From Planctomycetota bacterium (lineage in GTDB: Bacteria; Planctomycetota; Phycisphaerae; SM23-33): DNA of 51,812 nucleotides. A program made the translations under genes and the position numbers. Position 1 is the stretch's first letter. The number at the start of each line of letters is the position of its first letter. The DNA is taken from the NCBI GenBank assembly GCA_009908915.1, contig JAAAOJ010000040.1:1-51812 (forward strand). The letters are read 5' to 3'. The notes under the pieces are model-generated. The model was not told the origin of the DNA, did not search any database, and worked only from the letters and a program-made list of their open reading frames with translations. This document shows, piece after piece, positions 1 to 8,556 of the stretch.

Positions 1-1560
1 CTCCATGTCACTGACCGCGATATCCAGGGCCGGATCGACGGTCACGGCGATCTGCGTCTGACGGACATAGCCGAACGGGTTGCCCGGGTTGACGGCATCC
101 TTGCTGGTCCGCGGCGTGTACCCGGCCTCTCGCAGAGCTTTGACAAAGCCGGCAATGGTTTCGCTATCCCTGCCGTGGACGTTGAATGTCATCTCGTCGC
201 CGGAGGCACGAAGCTCGTCGATGTAGGCTTCGTCAGCGGCCGGCAGCAGGACCGTCAGGTTCGCCCAGTGCGCTAGCCAGCGGACATTCTCCTCAGCCCA
301 GTCGTCAACGTCGCCGACGCGGTCGGCGAGCCGATCAACGAACGTCTCGCGGTCCCGCGCGTGCCGCTTCCGCGTGAGCAGATCGTCCACGACCTGCTGA
401 CGGCTGTTAAGGTAGAACCAGCCGGCGAAGACCGAGATGAAAAACAGGATCAGGATGCCCACGGCAAGACCGGCGGCGATCAGTCGATCCCGCTTCGGAT
501 CGCGATGGGGCGCCGGCTCTTTCGGATGCAGGAAGTCGAACGGCGGCCGGGCCGCACCGGTTTCGAAGGCCAGACCGATGACGGTGATGAAGGGAGACAC
601 CTCGTCGACGCCCTTAACCTTGACCGACTCGGCGGGGTTGAAGACGGCGACGTCCGTCGCTTCGCCCTGGGCGAGCATCTCGGCGACGTCGGCCTCCAGC
701 CCGGTGCCGCCCGCGACGAGCAAGCGGTCGACGCGTGAGGCGTTCTCCACGGTCGTGTAGCCCTGCAGCGTGCGGATGATCTCCGCGACGACGGCGTCGA
801 CGCGTTCGGCGTGGGATGTCGGCGCCGGTGCCGCACGTGTATCGTCCTCGTCGGGGGCTGTCTGCTCATCATCGCCGCGGACCTTGACGACGGCCGAGCG
901 GCTGAAGGCCAGACGCTTGCCCTCGATGACATCGATCTGCGTTTCGTCGGCGGTGATGTGGACGATGACTGTGCTCGTCTCGGCCTCCCCGGGCGAGGCG
1001 ACCTGGACGCAACGCGTGTTGGCGTAGGGCCGCAGACCGAGCCGCATCAGTCGCACACCCGCCAACTCGGCGACACTGCGGTAGTAGTCGACGACGGGCA
1101 GTCGCACGGCCGCCGCCAGTACGTCCACACCCGCCGGACCGGCCGATTCCTCTTCCTCGACGTCGCCTTCCACGGCAAAGTCCAGCACCGCCTCTTCCGC
1201 GCGGAACGGCAAGTCGCTCTGGACCTGGTACCGGACCATCGAGGCGATTTCACTGTCGGCCGTGCCGGGCGGCAGGCGCAGCGGCTTGAGCACGGCCTGG
1301 CCGCGAGGGATGTTCATGACGACCGGCAGATGTCCGAGACCTGCTTCCTTCAGCGTCCGCGCGAGCAGCCCGCCGACCTCCGCCGTCTCGGTAATGTCGA
1401 CGGGCGGCGGAATCTCACGCGCGACCAACCGCCGCACACGCGGTCCCAGCGGCCCCTTCGCCACGTGGGCGATGCGCAGCTGCGAGGAATCGAAGTCAAC
1501 GGCGAGGAAACGGCGCTGTCGGAATCTCGCCCGCCAGGATCTCTTGCCGTTACGGCTCAT
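1..1560 (-). CDS. PilM/GspL-like type II secretion inner-membrane assembly protein (3' end beyond window)
   Basis: Partial gene of 520 codons with no stop before the left edge. The N-terminal half is actin-like (PilM/GspL): after a basic start it reads FLAVDFDSSQLRIAHV, and a later stretch LLVAGGTGLEADVAEML fits the second nucleotide-binding lobe. A single membrane helix (about residues 350-370, GLAVGILILFFISVF) follows, then a coiled, PilN/GspM-like periplasmic part. In the T2SS/T4P family these proteins recruit the assembly ATPase to the inner-membrane platform. The ATG at 1560-1558 overlaps the gspK stop as ATGA, so translation is probably coupled. GspL, PilM-PilN fusion and PilM are all reasonable names; the family call is firm, the exact subunit is not. 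Confidence 0.8.
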   Translation of the reverse strand, partial: MSRNGKRSWRARFRQRRFLAVDFDSSQLRIAHVAKGPLGPRVRRLVAREIPPPVDITETAEVGGLLARTLKEAGLGHLPVVMNIPRGQAVLKPLRLPPGTADSEIASMVRYQVQSDLPFRAEEAVLDFAVEGDVEEEESAGPAGVDVLAAAVRLPVVDYYRSVAELAGVRLMRLGLRPYANTRCVQVASPGEAETSTVIVHITADETQIDVIEGKRLAFSRSAVVKVRGDDEQTAPDEDDTRAAPAPTSHAERVDAVVAEIIRTLQGYTTVENASRVDRLLVAGGTGLEADVAEMLAQGEATDVAVFNPAESVKVKGVDEVSPFITVIGLAFETGAARPPFDFLHPKEPAPHRDPKRDRLIAAGLAVGILILFFISVFAGWFYLNSRQQVVDDLLTRKRHARDRETFVDRLADRVGDVDDWAEENVRWLAHWANLTVLLPAADEAYIDELRASGDEMTFNVHGRDSETIAGFVKALREAGYTPRTSKDAVNPGNPFGYVRQTQIAVTVDPALDIAVSDME

Positions 1561-3014
1561 GGCATCACTGCTCCTGTCAGTTCGTCGACGTCGATCGCGG
1601 TCGGCAGACCCCGCCGCGTCAGGTCCCGCAGGTACATGATCCGCGGCCGCTCGCCGGCGAGGTCGATGACCGCTTCCACAACGCGGAACTGACCGCCCGG
1701 CCAGGCAAAGCCGACGCTTCTGACGCGGTACTGAAAGCTCCGGGCCGTCAGCCGCGGCGCCACCTGTCGGAACCGGTCGGCGTCGAGCAGGCCCTCGGCG
1801 TACAGCCAGGCCGGCGTTTGCTTCTGCTCGTCGGCGATCGAGTCTCGCAAATCCACGATCTGCCGGGCGGTATTGTCGCTGATTTCCGGCAGCGCCGCCA
1901 GCACGTTCGCCGAGGCCGTGTTCACATTCACCAACCCGGGCACCTTCGTCTTGCTGCCGCCGGAACGCGTTGTCAGCCGGTCCAGGACCTCCGGCAACTC
2001 GCGCGTGCCAACACCGGATGTGACGGTGACGTTCTCCGGCCCGCGGCGACTGCCTCGACCGCGGCGGCGCGACCGTTCATCGCCCCCCACGGCATCGGCC
2101 GGCACGGTCGCCCGCATCTCCAGCAGCTGCGCGGGATGCGCAAAGCGCTCGCCGGCCTTACGAACGGTGCGAATGAACTCGACCGTCTGCTCCGGCAGCG
2201 AGGTTTCCGAGGCAAGCTTCCTCAGCTCCGACTCCTCGCCGTTGATATTGATGCGCGGTCGGCCATCGACGCTCATGTTCCGTTCGTAGCTGATCGGCGT
2301 CGCCACGGCGGCCAGGCCCCGGTCGAGCTGTCCGTCCGCGTCGTCGGGGGGAAAGCTCTCGTTGCCGTCGTCCTCGTTGGCGTCGAGCAGACCGTTGACG
2401 TTTGCATCCTCGCCGACAATTACGCTCGCATCGAAGCCCTTGACCAGCAGCAACTCTTCAAGCGTGATGACCGGCCCGTTCTTCGTGCGATACGGAATCG
2501 GCTGAAGCGACGCGTAGTAGGCCTGCTCGGCGCCATCGCTTCGCGGCTCGTGGTCCCTGTCGCGCCAATCGAGCAGGCAGGCGACCCGTTCGGCATCCAG
2601 TCCAAGATTCGCCAACGTCTCCTCGTCGGCGGTGTTGATGTTGATCTTGCCGGCCTCGTCGATCAGGCCGTAGCGGACCGCGTCGGTTGCCTCAGCGGCC
2701 GGCGCAAACACCGTGAAGTACCAGGCGGCCGTGCCGTGGTCGGCCACCCGTTGATTCTGAAAAAGATCGGGGTTGTCGACGATGTCAACGGGCGTATCGG
2801 CTGGGGCGTCCAGGATGGAGATGGCCTGCCGGATACCGCTCATCGCCGCAAGCCGCGCCTGCTCGCCACGACGTCCGGCCGCCGCCCCCGTCACCTCGGC
2901 CGTCGTGCGAAACAGCATCGCCGCCGCCGTCATCGTCATCAGCGCGACGATCATCAGCGTAATCGCCAGCACCGTTCCGCGCCGGCCGTTCGCGTCTCGA
3001 CGCGCGCGACTCAT
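1557..3014 (-). CDS. gspK: Type II secretion minor pseudopilin GspK
   Basis: The 485-residue product has a short basic leader ending RRG, followed by a hydrophobic helix (VLAITLMIVALMTM) that lacks the usual Glu at +5, as is typical of GspK. The long periplasmic part contains two helix-hairpin-helix-like stretches (for example LVNVNTASANVLAALP, about residue 370) of the kind found in GspK, and an acidic DANEDDGNE-type loop near residue 210 that could bind calcium. GspK caps the pseudopilus tip with GspI and GspJ. The start overlaps the gspJ stop as ATGA and the stop overlaps the next gene the same way. The family assignment is strong from the pseudopilin helix, the HhH motifs and the operon position. 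Confidence 0.88.
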   Translation of the reverse strand: MSRARRDANGRRGTVLAITLMIVALMTMTAAAMLFRTTAEVTGAAAGRRGEQARLAAMSGIRQAISILDAPADTPVDIVDNPDLFQNQRVADHGTAAWYFTVFAPAAEATDAVRYGLIDEAGKININTADEETLANLGLDAERVACLLDWRDRDHEPRSDGAEQAYYASLQPIPYRTKNGPVITLEELLLVKGFDASVIVGEDANVNGLLDANEDDGNESFPPDDADGQLDRGLAAVATPISYERNMSVDGRPRININGEESELRKLASETSLPEQTVEFIRTVRKAGERFAHPAQLLEMRATVPADAVGGDERSRRRGRGSRRGPENVTVTSGVGTRELPEVLDRLTTRSGGSKTKVPGLVNVNTASANVLAALPEISDNTARQIVDLRDSIADEQKQTPAWLYAEGLLDADRFRQVAPRLTARSFQYRVRSVGFAWPGGQFRVVEAVIDLAGERPRIMYLRDLTRRGLPTAIDVDELTGAVMP

Positions 3015-3727
3015 GGCGCACCTCCCTCGCCGAGACCTCGCACGACGGCGCCCTGGGCGGCAAGGCCGCCGGGCACGTAGATCACGCGACGCATCGTCTG
3101 TGCGGCGTATTCGGCGAGCGACGCTTCCTCACCGATCGGCTCGGCGCCGATAACGATCTCGACGGCCGTCGGCAGGTCGCACTTGGCCCACGACTCGCTC
3201 CAGGCCACCCCGTCGAAAAACCGGAACCGCAGAAGCTTCACGTGGTCGGTGACAAAACGCACATCGACGGCCGCCCCGTCGGCCCCCTCGCCTTCCTCCG
3301 CTGTCTCGGGCGCCAGGACGGTCTGGACCCTGCGTTCGAGGCCAAGCACGACCTCCTCGCCGTTGTCGTCCTCGCCGTAGCGGAGGCGGTAACCGACGAT
3401 GTGGATATCCGACTGCGGCGTCGCGGGACGCTCGGTGGTATCCCGCGGCAGCCAGGTCGCCGGGCCCGGCAAGCGGCAGGTGATCCACTCGGCGCGGCCG
3501 GCGTCGCCACTCAGGCCGAACTGCAGAAACGGGTAGACCATCGCCGTCTGCAACTCGCCGCTGATGCGGTCGAGCAGCAGTCGCTGGGCCGTGACCTCCT
3601 CGAGGATGGCGGTTGTCCGGTCGCGCACCTCCAGCCCGCGCCAGTACAGGCCGAACATCGCGCCCATCAGGCCGACGACAATCACCAGCGCCAGCAGCAC
3701 GTCCATCAACGTAAAGCCGCGCCGCAT
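3011..3727 (-). CDS. gspJ: Type II secretion minor pseudopilin GspJ
   Basis: The start is set at the ATG at 3727-3725, because the prepilin signal MRRGFTLMDVLLALVIV begins there and the ATG overlaps the gspI stop as ATGA; the longer open frame upstream is a shadow of gspI. The product is 238 residues. Cleavage is expected between G4 and F5. The +5 position is Asp (FTLMD) rather than the usual Glu, a conservative change. The C-terminal part is beta-rich and ends in a Pro/Gly-rich tail, as in GspJ. It should form the pseudopilus tip with GspI and GspK. The call rests on the signal peptide, the size and the order H-I-J-K. Confidence 0.87.
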   Translation of the reverse strand: MRRGFTLMDVLLALVIVVGLMGAMFGLYWRGLEVRDRTTAILEEVTAQRLLLDRISGELQTAMVYPFLQFGLSGDAGRAEWITCRLPGPATWLPRDTTERPATPQSDIHIVGYRLRYGEDDNGEEVVLGLERRVQTVLAPETAEEGEGADGAAVDVRFVTDHVKLLRFRFFDGVAWSESWAKCDLPTAVEIVIGAEPIGEEASLAEYAAQTMRRVIYVPGGLAAQGAVVRGLGEGGAP

Positions 3728-4137
3728 CAGCGCCCCCCTCCCTCGTCGGGCAGCCACTGGACGAGACGGTGGACGATATTCCCATCCGGCCGTTCGACGG
3801 TGACGGTCACGCGCTGCATGGGCGGGGCATCGGTGTTGCCGCTGACGGCGACGGTCTCGACCGTCCACTGCCAACCGGCGAGGTCTTCGCTCTCATCCTC
3901 GTAGCTGTTGGGCCCGCTGCCGGTGGCTTCGGCCAGACCGGCCTGAATTTCGGCAAGTTTGGTCAAGGCGAGATTCTCAGCACGCGCCTGCATGCGCAGG
4001 CGCGAGGCAGACTGCAGCGATCGGCTGAGCCCGAGGTGGACGATGGCGGCGGCCCCGGCGAAGATCGCCAGTGAGATGACGACCTCCATAAGGATCGCAC
4101 CGCCTCGGCGGGTGGGTTGTCGGCGACGGAAGGTCAC
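3727..4137 (-). CDS. gspI: Type II secretion minor pseudopilin GspI
   Basis: A GTG start at 4137-4135 overlaps the gspH stop as GTGA and gives a 136-residue protein. The leader is basic (VTFRRRQPTRRGG), with cleavage expected after GG, leaving AILMEVVISLAIFAG with Glu at +5. The rest is a small pseudopilin domain (LAGWQWTVETVAV) of normal GspI length. In-frame ATGs further upstream would read through gspH and give a long Arg-rich extension with no family resemblance, so they are rejected. GspI normally nucleates the GspI-J-K tip complex. The GTG start and tight overlap suggest reinitiation after gspH. Confidence 0.83.
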   Translation of the reverse strand: MTFRRRQPTRRGGAILMEVVISLAIFAGAAAIVHLGLSRSLQSASRLRMQARAENLALTKLAEIQAGLAEATGSGPNSYEDESEDLAGWQWTVETVAVSGNTDAPPMQRVTVTVERPDGNIVHRLVQWLPDEGGGR

Positions 4138-4781
4138 GGGGCGAGATGCTCCTCGCGGTCTGCGTAGTGCTCGGCAGGCAGGATGGCCGTCGTCGCGCGG
4201 GCGTTGTCGCCGTCGAGCGTGACGATGGCGACGGGGCCGTCCGGCTCGCCGACTTCGCGGAGGTGAATCTCCGCCGAATCGCACGAGCCGTCCGGGCGGA
4301 ACGTGAGCGGCGCGACGGCCGGCTCGTCGGCATCGCGGGCGACCTGCATGACGGACCACGTACTCTCGCCGGTCAGTCGACAGGCGAAGACGTCGACGTC
4401 GGTGTGTTCCAAGCTGCCTGCCCATGTGGGCTTGTAGGGGCTAAAGGTTCCCGGCTCGGTCAGCGGCGCGTTCTCGACCTCCAGCCGGCCGATCTGTCCG
4501 CCTTTGACCTCACTGTCAACGGTCATGACCAGCCGGATGCGCTTGCCGCGGTTGGCCGCATCGGCACGGGCCATCCGCAGCGTGGTCGCCAAACGGTCAG
4601 CCGCACCGCGCAGCGCGCGCCCGCGGCCGAGCGACCGGGCGGAGACGACCGCCAGCGAGACCAGTACCATCGCCACCGCCATCGCCAGCAGCAACTCCAC
4701 GAGCGTGAAGGCCCGGCCCGACGACCGGGGGCCACACGACTCAGTAGCCGGCTTCGTCCTCGGCCTTCTCGGGGATATCAT
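4134..4781 (-). CDS. gspH: Type II secretion minor pseudopilin GspH
   Basis: The mature-protein signature is GRAFTLVELLLAMAVAM, with Glu at +5 and Ala rather than Gly at -1. The nearest in-frame start is the ATG at 4781-4779, which overlaps the end of gspG by 41 bases and gives a 215-residue protein with a 23-residue leader. No ATG, GTG or TTG lies between it and the signal motif, so this start is forced unless a rare codon is used. The C-terminal half is the expected beta domain (VAIVTLDGDNARATTAIL). GspH sits in the pseudopilus shaft between the GspG polymer and the tip. Its place between gspG and gspI supports the call. Confidence 0.8.
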   Translation of the reverse strand: MISPRRPRTKPATESCGPRSSGRAFTLVELLLAMAVAMVLVSLAVVSARSLGRGRALRGAADRLATTLRMARADAANRGKRIRLVMTVDSEVKGGQIGRLEVENAPLTEPGTFSPYKPTWAGSLEHTDVDVFACRLTGESTWSVMQVARDADEPAVAPLTFRPDGSCDSAEIHLREVGEPDGPVAIVTLDGDNARATTAILPAEHYADREEHLAP

Positions 4782-5199
4782 CCTCGGTGCCCTCTTCCTT
4801 GTCCGGACCGACCGAGTAGACGCGGAAACTCGCGGCCCCGCCGTCGGTGGCCTCAATGGACTCGTACTTGAGTTCCTGGCCCCACGGGTCTTTGGGAACT
4901 TCCTTCAGGAACGCTCCGCCGCCATCCTTCCAGGCTTCGGCCTCGTCCTCGTCCTCGGGCGCCTCGACGAGAATCGCCAGGCCTTCCTCTTCACTCGGGT
5001 ACCGATTGAGAGCCGCGTGGAACAGGTTCACGGCATCTTCAGTGTTACTGACCAGCACGAGGGTGGCCTTCTTGTCGGCCGAAGGCTTGATGTTTCTGTA
5101 GACCACCACCGTCACGCCGGCCAGGACAACGAGAATGCCGATGACCAGGAGGACCTCGATGAGTGTAAACGCGCAGGTTGCCTTCTTACGATTGTGCAT
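4741..5199 (-). CDS. gspG: Type II secretion major pseudopilin GspG
   Basis: The 152-residue product is of normal GspG size. The leader MHNRKKATCA is followed by FTLIEVLLVIGILVVLAG, a canonical class III prepilin helix with Glu at +5, but the -1 residue is Ala instead of Gly. The C-terminal half has the GspG pattern of a YPSEEEGLAILV motif and a DPWGQELKY motif, the latter belonging to the calcium-binding region of the major pseudopilin. It polymerises into the pseudopilus piston. A purine-rich ribosome site (AAAGGAG) lies about 12 bases upstream of the ATG. The gene is separated from gspF by a 155-bp inverted-repeat element, the only sizeable gap in this operon. Confidence 0.9.
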   Translation of the reverse strand: MHNRKKATCAFTLIEVLLVIGILVVLAGVTVVVYRNIKPSADKKATLVLVSNTEDAVNLFHAALNRYPSEEEGLAILVEAPEDEDEAEAWKDGGGAFLKEVPKDPWGQELKYESIEATDGGAASFRVYSVGPDKEEGTEDDIPEKAEDEAGY

Positions 5200-5250
5200 A
5201 TCGGTGACGCACTCCTTTCGTTTCGTTTGATTCGTAATCCAAGATCTTCA

Positions 5251-5405
5251 GCCACAGAGGCTCAGAGAAAAAGCACGCCGGACATACCGAACCGGAGACA
5301 ACACTCAAGCGAACACAATATGCCCGGCATTGAATTCCCTCATTCAACATTCTGTCGTCCTTCTTCAGCATGTTTGCTTTCTCTGTGTCTCTGCGCCTCT
5401 GTGGT
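5251..5405. repeat. Inverted-repeat element between gspF and gspG
   Basis: The left arm (5251-5275, plus strand) begins GCCACAGAGGCTCAGAGA. The right arm (5375-5405), read on the minus strand, begins ACCACAGAGGCGCAGAGAC and ends GAGAAAGCA, as does the left arm apart from two extra A residues. The arms enclose about 100 bp with no recognisable gene; a 61-codon frame on the minus strand there has no family features. The unit resembles the CCACAGAGG-type short intergenic repeats seen in many bacterial genomes and could be MITE- or REP-like. It interrupts an otherwise closely packed operon 7 bp after the gspF stop. Confidence 0.6.
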
Positions 5406-5412
5406 TAAGCGC

Positions 5413-6614
5413 TTACGTGAGCGTCTCGCTCATGGTGAAAATCGGGTAGAGCAGTCCGACGGCGATGAAACAGATCATCGTCGCCAGGACCACCAGAATC
5501 AACGGTTCGACGAGTCGGACGGCGGCGTCGACGCGGCGGGTCGTCTTTCGCTCGACGGTTTCGGCGACCTGCAGCAACACGCGGTCGAGCTGGTTGGACT
5601 CCTCGGCCACCGCGATCATCTCGATGACGTCGGGCGGGAAGGCGCCGCTGTCTCGCAGGGGTTCGGCGAGGCTCTCGCCGGCCCGGACATTCTCGGCGGC
5701 CTCGGCGATCTGCCCGGCCAGGACGTCCGAGCCCGTCGCGTCCTTGCTGCCTTGCTGATGGCCAAGGCGCGAAGGATCGGCACGCCGCTGCGGAGCATCG
5801 TGCCGAAGATGCGGCAAAAGCGGGCGATGCTCACCGAGCGGCTGACGGGCCCTAGGAGCGGCAGCTTCAGCCGCCACTGCTCCCACAACCGATGGCCGAT
5901 GTCACTTTTGAGGAACGCCGTTGCGCCGCCGACAGTCAGGATGACCAGCGCCAGCAGCAGCCCCCACTGGTCGGTCAGCAGCGAACTGGCGGCGAAAATC
6001 ATTCGCGTCGGCGCCGGCAGTGACACGCCTGCGAAGAAGCCGCGGAACATCGGCACAAACACCAGCAGAATACCCAGCATCGCCAGCGCCCCGACAATCG
6101 TCAGCACGAGGGGGTAAATCATCGCGCCGCGAACCTTGCTGCGGAGTTCGTCCTGCCTTTCGATGAAGGCGGCCATGTTCTCCAGCACGTCTTCCAGGAA
6201 GCCGCCCTCCTCGCCGGCCGTCACCATCGCCACGTGCAGTGTCGTGAATGCCTCGGGGTGTTCCTGCATGACCGCCGCGAGCGTCTCGCCCTTGCTGACC
6301 GCGTCGCGGACGTCGCGCAGGACCTCAACGACCTGCCGTTTGCGCGAGGCGCGGATGATGACGTCGAGCGATCGCAGGACCGGCACGCCGGCGTGCAGCA
6401 GTTCGCCAAGCTGGCGGAACGCAACGCCGACGTCGATGCTGCGGATGCGGGCGCCGCGGAGGACGCGCGCCGCTTCGTCCCGGGCCGAGACACTCACCGG
6501 GAACAACTCGCGGTCGCCCAGCGTGCGGACGACGGAGGCTTCGCTGTCGGCCTGCATCGTGCCGACGACCTGCTCGCCGCCGGTGGTCTTCGCAATGTAC
6601 TGGTAGGTAGCCAT
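5413..6614 (-). pseudogene. gspF: Type II secretion inner-membrane platform protein GspF, frame broken by an 8-bp duplication
   Basis: The 5' part (6614 to about 5750) starts MATYQYIAKTTGGEQVVG and contains the first GspF domain, with VAMVTAGEEGGFLEDVL and a membrane helix LTIVGALAMLGILLVFVPM. The second GspF domain continues in another frame (5740 to 5413) through SDVLAGQIAEAAENVRAGE, MIAVAEESNQLDRVL and a last helix ending YPIFTMSETLT. At the join the coding strand reads CAGCAAGG twice in tandem (5742-5757). Removing one copy restores AISKDATGSDVL, exactly the expected family text, and a 397-residue protein of normal length. GspF/PilC anchors the ATPase to the membrane. Either the gene is disrupted or variable, or the duplication is an assembly error. 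Confidence 0.88.
5742..5757 (-). repeat. 8-bp tandem duplication (CAGCAAGG x2) causing the gspF frameshift
   Basis: On the coding strand the 8-mer CAGCAAGG occurs twice back to back. One copy gives an uninterrupted gspF frame; two copies shift the frame by +8. The duplication is directly visible, and slipped-strand mispairing between the copies could restore the gene. Confidence 0.9.
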
Positions 6615-6646
6615 GAATGGAGGTCATCGCCTCGATCGGGGACCGG

Positions 6647-8314
6647 TCAGATCTTGGTCGTGCGGGTCACTTCCTCCGGCGTGGTCATGCCGCGACGAAC
6701 CTTCAGCCAGCCGTCCTCCCGCAACAGCCGCAGGCCGCCCTGCTGGGCGACGCGGCAGATGTCGCTGGCCGGCGCCCGCTGCATAATGCGCTCGCGCTCG
6801 GGTTCTTCCAGCGTCCACATCTCGAAGATTCCCGCGCGGCCGTAGTAGCCCGTGCCGCGACACGTCCGGCAACCCTCGCCACGGGCAAGCTGCATACCGG
6901 GCTCGTAGTTGAAGTCGGCGGGCAGATCGTCCGGGGTCGGTTCGTAGGTCGTCTTGCATTCGCTGCAGACGGTCCGCACCAGTCGCTGCGCCATCGCGGC
7001 CACCAGCGTGCTGGTGACGAGGAACGGCTCGACGCCCATGTCGAGCAGGCGCGTGGCGGCACTCGTGGCGTCATTGGTATGCAGCGTGCTGAGTACCAGG
7101 TGGCCGGTCAGGGCGGCCTGGATGGCGGCTTCGGCGGTTTCAAGATCCCGAATCTCGCCGATCATGATCACGTCCGGGTCGTGTCGCAGAATGTGCTTCA
7201 GACCGCGAGCGAAGGTGAATTGGATTTCCGGCTTGATTTGAATCTGGTTGATGCCTTCGAGATGATACTCGACAGGGTCCTCGATGGTGACAACCTTGAT
7301 CTCCGGGCTGACGATTTCCTGCAGAGCCGCGTAGAGCGTGGTGGTTTTGCCCGAACCGGTCGGGCCGGTTACCAGGATAATGCCGTGCGGCCGCGTAATG
7401 AGCTGCTGAAAATCGGCGAAGGTATCGTCGAGCATGCCGAGCTGCGGCAGCGTGAACATCACCTGCGATTTGTTCAACAGACGCATGACGATGCCCTCGC
7501 CGTAAATCATCGGGATGACGCTGACGCGGACGTCGACCTGCTGGCCGCCGACTCGCATATCGATGCGGCCGTCCTGCGGCAGGCGCTTCTCGGCGATGTT
7601 CAGGTGGGCCATGATCTTGATGCGGCTGATGATGGCCTGGCGGAAGCGGTTGATCTGCGGCGGCAGGGACGGCTTCTGCAGGACGCCGTCGATGCGGTAA
7701 CGGATCGCCATGCCGCTTTCGTAGCTTTCGATGTGGATGTCGCTGGCCCGTTCGTTGATCGCCTCGAGGAAGATCTCGTTGACGAGCTTGATGACGCTCG
7801 CCTCCTGGGCCATCTCCAGAAGATCCTCGGCCTCGTTGCTGCCGTCGTCGATGACCTCGATGTCGTCGCTCATCATCTCGTCGACGGTGTCGCCGCCAAC
7901 GCCGTAGTGTGTCTTGATGACCTTATCGATGTCCTCCGGCGGCGCGAGCACGGGCTCGACCTCCACGCCCGTCATCAGGCGCAGCTCATCAAAGGCATAG
8001 AGATCGTAGGGGTCGCTCGTCGCGACGATCATGCGGCCATTTTGCCTGGAAAGGGGCACGAGCTTCTTGCGGTAGACGAGCTTGGCCGGAAGCGATCGGA
8101 GTGTCTCGACGTCAATCTCCATCCCATCGAGATCGACGACCGGCAGGTCGAGCTGCTCGCTCATCGCATCCAGCAGTTGCGGCTGCTTGACATAGCCGAG
8201 CGAGACCAGGGCGGCGTCAAGGCGCACACCCTCCTGCCTGCGCAACTCCGTTGCTTCGCAGAGCTGAGCGGGCGTGATAATGCCCTTCTCCAACAGAATT
8301 TCGCCGATACTCAT
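6647..8314 (-). CDS. gspE: Type II secretion/pilus assembly ATPase GspE
   Basis: The start is taken at the ATG at 8314-8312 (MSIGEILLEKG), where homology to the GspE/PilB N-terminal domain begins, giving 555 residues. The Walker A motif GPTGSGKTT is at about 317-325, the Walker B/Asp region DPDVIMIGEIRD at about 379-390, and the His box LVLSTLHTND at about 406-415. A zinc tetracysteine is formed by C450/C453 and C482/C485. The enzyme hydrolyses ATP on the cytoplasmic face to drive pseudopilus extension. It is the first gene of the minus-strand secretion operon, followed 32 bp later by gspF. All catalytic motifs are intact, so the ATPase should be functional even if the neighbouring gspF is not. 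Confidence 0.95.
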   Translation of the reverse strand: MSIGEILLEKGIITPAQLCEATELRRQEGVRLDAALVSLGYVKQPQLLDAMSEQLDLPVVDLDGMEIDVETLRSLPAKLVYRKKLVPLSRQNGRMIVATSDPYDLYAFDELRLMTGVEVEPVLAPPEDIDKVIKTHYGVGGDTVDEMMSDDIEVIDDGSNEAEDLLEMAQEASVIKLVNEIFLEAINERASDIHIESYESGMAIRYRIDGVLQKPSLPPQINRFRQAIISRIKIMAHLNIAEKRLPQDGRIDMRVGGQQVDVRVSVIPMIYGEGIVMRLLNKSQVMFTLPQLGMLDDTFADFQQLITRPHGIILVTGPTGSGKTTTLYAALQEIVSPEIKVVTIEDPVEYHLEGINQIQIKPEIQFTFARGLKHILRHDPDVIMIGEIRDLETAEAAIQAALTGHLVLSTLHTNDATSAATRLLDMGVEPFLVTSTLVAAMAQRLVRTVCSECKTTYEPTPDDLPADFNYEPGMQLARGEGCRTCRGTGYYGRAGIFEMWTLEEPERERIMQRAPASDICRVAQQGGLRLLREDGWLKVRRGMTTPEEVTRTTKI

Positions 8315-8491
8315 ACTGGGCAGTGTCCCTGGGGCGTTCGCCGGCCAACAGCGCAAACGCCCTGCATCCGCATATAGCGTTGAACACGCACATACCCCGC
8401 GGGTTCCGCGTAATGCGTAGCCTCTTTCCGGCTAAACGACGGCGGCCGGCTTCTATTGTCACATTCTACATCCCTTGGGAGCAAAAACCCG

Positions 8492-8519
8492 TCGACGTGC
8501 GCGTCATCAGCCGTATAAT
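8492..8519 (+). promoter_or_regulatory. Putative sigma-70 promoter for the EF-hand gene
   Basis: A perfect -10 TATAAT (8514-8519) lies 16 bp after a -35-like TCGACG (8492-8497). Transcription would begin near 8526, about 30 bases before the ATG at 8557, and a GGAAGGT ribosome site lies at 8541-8547. The 8315-8556 gap is the divergent spacer between this gene and gspE; no gspE promoter was convincingly found. Confidence 0.55.
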
Positions 8520-8556
8520 GCTGCAAACCCATCTACAGTATGGAAGGTCTCGCCAC

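Noticed and set aside
5186..5371. 61-codon minus-strand frame in the gspF-gspG gap
   Set aside because: It lies in the inverted-repeat element, has no family features and no clear ribosome site.
6617..8377. 586-codon open frame on the plus strand opposite gspE
   Set aside because: It is antisense to a fully motif-complete ATPase, with Arg/His/Gln/Ala-rich composition and no domain; it is a GC-driven shadow.
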